Source of the DNA: Pseudomonadota bacterium
GTDB lineage: Bacteria; Pseudomonadota; Alphaproteobacteria; Sphingomonadales; Sphingomonadaceae
DNA length: 64,000 nt
NCBI GenBank assembly: GCA_023458055.1
Contig: JAEXAW010000016.1
Location: 1 to 64,000 of the forward strand
Direction: 5' to 3'
Below are positions 63,102 through 64,000 of this stretch, piece after piece (position 1 is the first letter of the stretch; each line of letters opens with the position of its first letter). Position numbers and translations under genes: made by a program. The notes under the pieces were generated by a model. It was not told where the DNA came from, searched no databases, and saw only the letters and a program-made list of their open reading frames with translations.

Positions 63102-64000
63102 ATGGCTCTTGGACCCCGCCTTGATCTCAGGCAAAGCCAGTCGCTGGTGATGACGCCGCAGCTGCAACAGGCGATCCGCCTGCTTGCGCTGTCCAACCTC
63201 GAGATTGAAGCCTTCATTGCCGAGGAACTGGACAAGAACCCGTTGCTTGAAACCGCCAATGACGAACGCGGGAGTGACGCGGAACGTGAGGCTGAGCCGG
63301 AAGTCGCGCCGCCTCCTCCCGACCACAATAGCGCCAGCGACGAAATGATCGAACGCGGCGTCAATGCTGCGGATTCGCTCGATATCGATCTTAACGCCGA
63401 AACCTTCCATCACGATAGCGCGGCTGACCGGATGGATGCCGGTCCCGGCCTTGATGGTACCCTTGGCCTTTCCGGCACGGCAAGCGGAGGCAGCGATGAG
63501 GGCATCGACTTCGACGCGTTCAGCGCTGCGGATATCAGTCTTGCCGACCATCTTACGCATCAGGCGGGTGAGGCGCTTTCTGGCGTCCATCACGCCGTCG
63601 CGCTCCACCTCATCGATCAGATTGATCCGGCGGGCTACCTCGATGCCGACCTGCTCGACGTTGCCAATCGCCTCGGGGTGCCGCTGCGCATCGTCGAAGA
63701 GGCACTCGCGGCGATCCAGCGCTTCGATCCGGCCGGGGTGGGTGCGCGCAGCCTGTCCGAATGTCTTGCGCTCCAGGCCAAGGATGCGGACCGTTATGAT
63801 CCGTGCATGGCAATCTTGATCGAACATCTAGATCTTGTCGCCAAGGGGCAGCTGGCGCAGTTGAAGCGTATCTGCGGGGTTGATGACGAGGATATGGCGG
63901 ACATGATCCGTGAACTCCGGAATTATGATCCCAAACCGGGTTTGCGCTTCGGTGCGGACATGGTGCAGGGCGTGGTGCCGGACCTGTTTGTCGAGCGCCG
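63102..64000 (+). CDS. rpoN: RNA polymerase sigma-54 factor (partial)
   Basis: The gene runs off the right edge, leaving 299 complete codons. Region I is intact: RLDLRQSQSLVMTPQLQQAIRLLALSNLEI (activator-interaction region) and ELDKNPLLE. The acidic region II (about 50-125) and the start of the core-binding domain (DHLTHQAGEA, LHLIDQIDPAGYLDADLLD, NYDPKPGL) follow. Sigma-54 controls nitrogen-regulated and other enhancer-dependent promoters. The lptB-rpoN linkage is common in proteobacteria. The start at 63102 is 14 bp after lptB. Confidence 0.95.
   Translation, partial: MALGPRLDLRQSQSLVMTPQLQQAIRLLALSNLEIEAFIAEELDKNPLLETANDERGSDAEREAEPEVAPPPPDHNSASDEMIERGVNAADSLDIDLNAETFHHDSAADRMDAGPGLDGTLGLSGTASGGSDEGIDFDAFSAADISLADHLTHQAGEALSGVHHAVALHLIDQIDPAGYLDADLLDVANRLGVPLRIVEEALAAIQRFDPAGVGARSLSECLALQAKDADRYDPCMAILIEHLDLVAKGQLAQLKRICGVDDEDMADMIRELRNYDPKPGLRFGADMVQGVVPDLFVER

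Noticed and set aside
1..64000. tRNA genes, CRISPR arrays, insertion sequences, prophage
   Set aside because: Intergenic regions were read for cloverleaf-like, spaced-repeat and transposase signals; none was convincing.

Overview
The window is a GC-rich, densely coding chromosomal segment of an alphaproteobacterium, most likely a sphingomonad (Sphingopyxis/Sphingorhabdus-like). The evidence is the gene content (DUF2585, PhaR-boxed phasin, GluQRS, COQ7-type hydroxylase, many secreted lipoproteins and acyl-CoA dehydrogenases), two sites matching the EcfG promoter consensus of alphaproteobacteria, and short palindromic intergenic repeats of the type common in sphingomonads. I see no tRNA, rRNA, CRISPR array, insertion sequence or prophage. 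It reads as a core chromosome, and the new material lies mainly in regulation, small genes and catabolic clusters.

Layout. 0-5 kb: murA, a small membrane protein, clpS, a histone-like phasin with a complex promoter, DUF2585 and gmk, then about 570 bp of repeats. 5.5-10.3 kb: a lipoprotein, then a minus-strand operon (acyl-CoA dehydrogenase, thiolase, HSD10-like SDR, thioesterase) behind a LiuR-like operator. 10.3-15.4 kb: SMP-30 family protein, M3 peptidase, SPFH protein with a ribbon-helix-helix partner, DJ-1/PfpI protein. 15.4-22.1 kb: CorC/TlyC-type protein, an OmpA lipoprotein behind an EcfG promoter, and the minus operon QPTR-argB-yggT-folD-lipoprotein-marC. 22.3-26.9 kb: Ivy-like lysozyme inhibitor, nucleoside transporter with a secreted endonuclease/phosphatase-fold lipoprotein, then a MerR/TipAS pair split by a frame change. 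26.9-34.3 kb: DUF1275, DUF2314, hydrolase, hbd-type dehydrogenase, DUF1176, cobalamin adenosyltransferase, GluQRS, HNH protein and cyclophilin.

34.4-49.5 kb: PEP carboxylase, then two catabolic blocks. The minus block has two adjacent acyl-CoA dehydrogenases (candidate heterotetramer) with an 89-residue protein between them, followed by an SDR. The plus block has an ACAD10/11-like dehydrogenase, Zn-alcohol dehydrogenase, APH-type kinase, SDR, family VIII esterase and FadB/J-like multifunctional enzyme. The kinase plus ACAD combination recalls the 4-hydroxyacyl-CoA phosphorylation route known from levulinate catabolism (lvaABCDE) and ACAD10/ACAD11.

49.5-64 kb: a 41-codon gene with its own terminator, glpX, ctpA-dsbB-coq7 flanked by two secreted proteins with a shared motif, M16 and DUF885 peptidases, and pmbA-IMPase-lptB-rpoN running off the right edge.

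All functional statements come from reading motifs in the translations; no database search was run.
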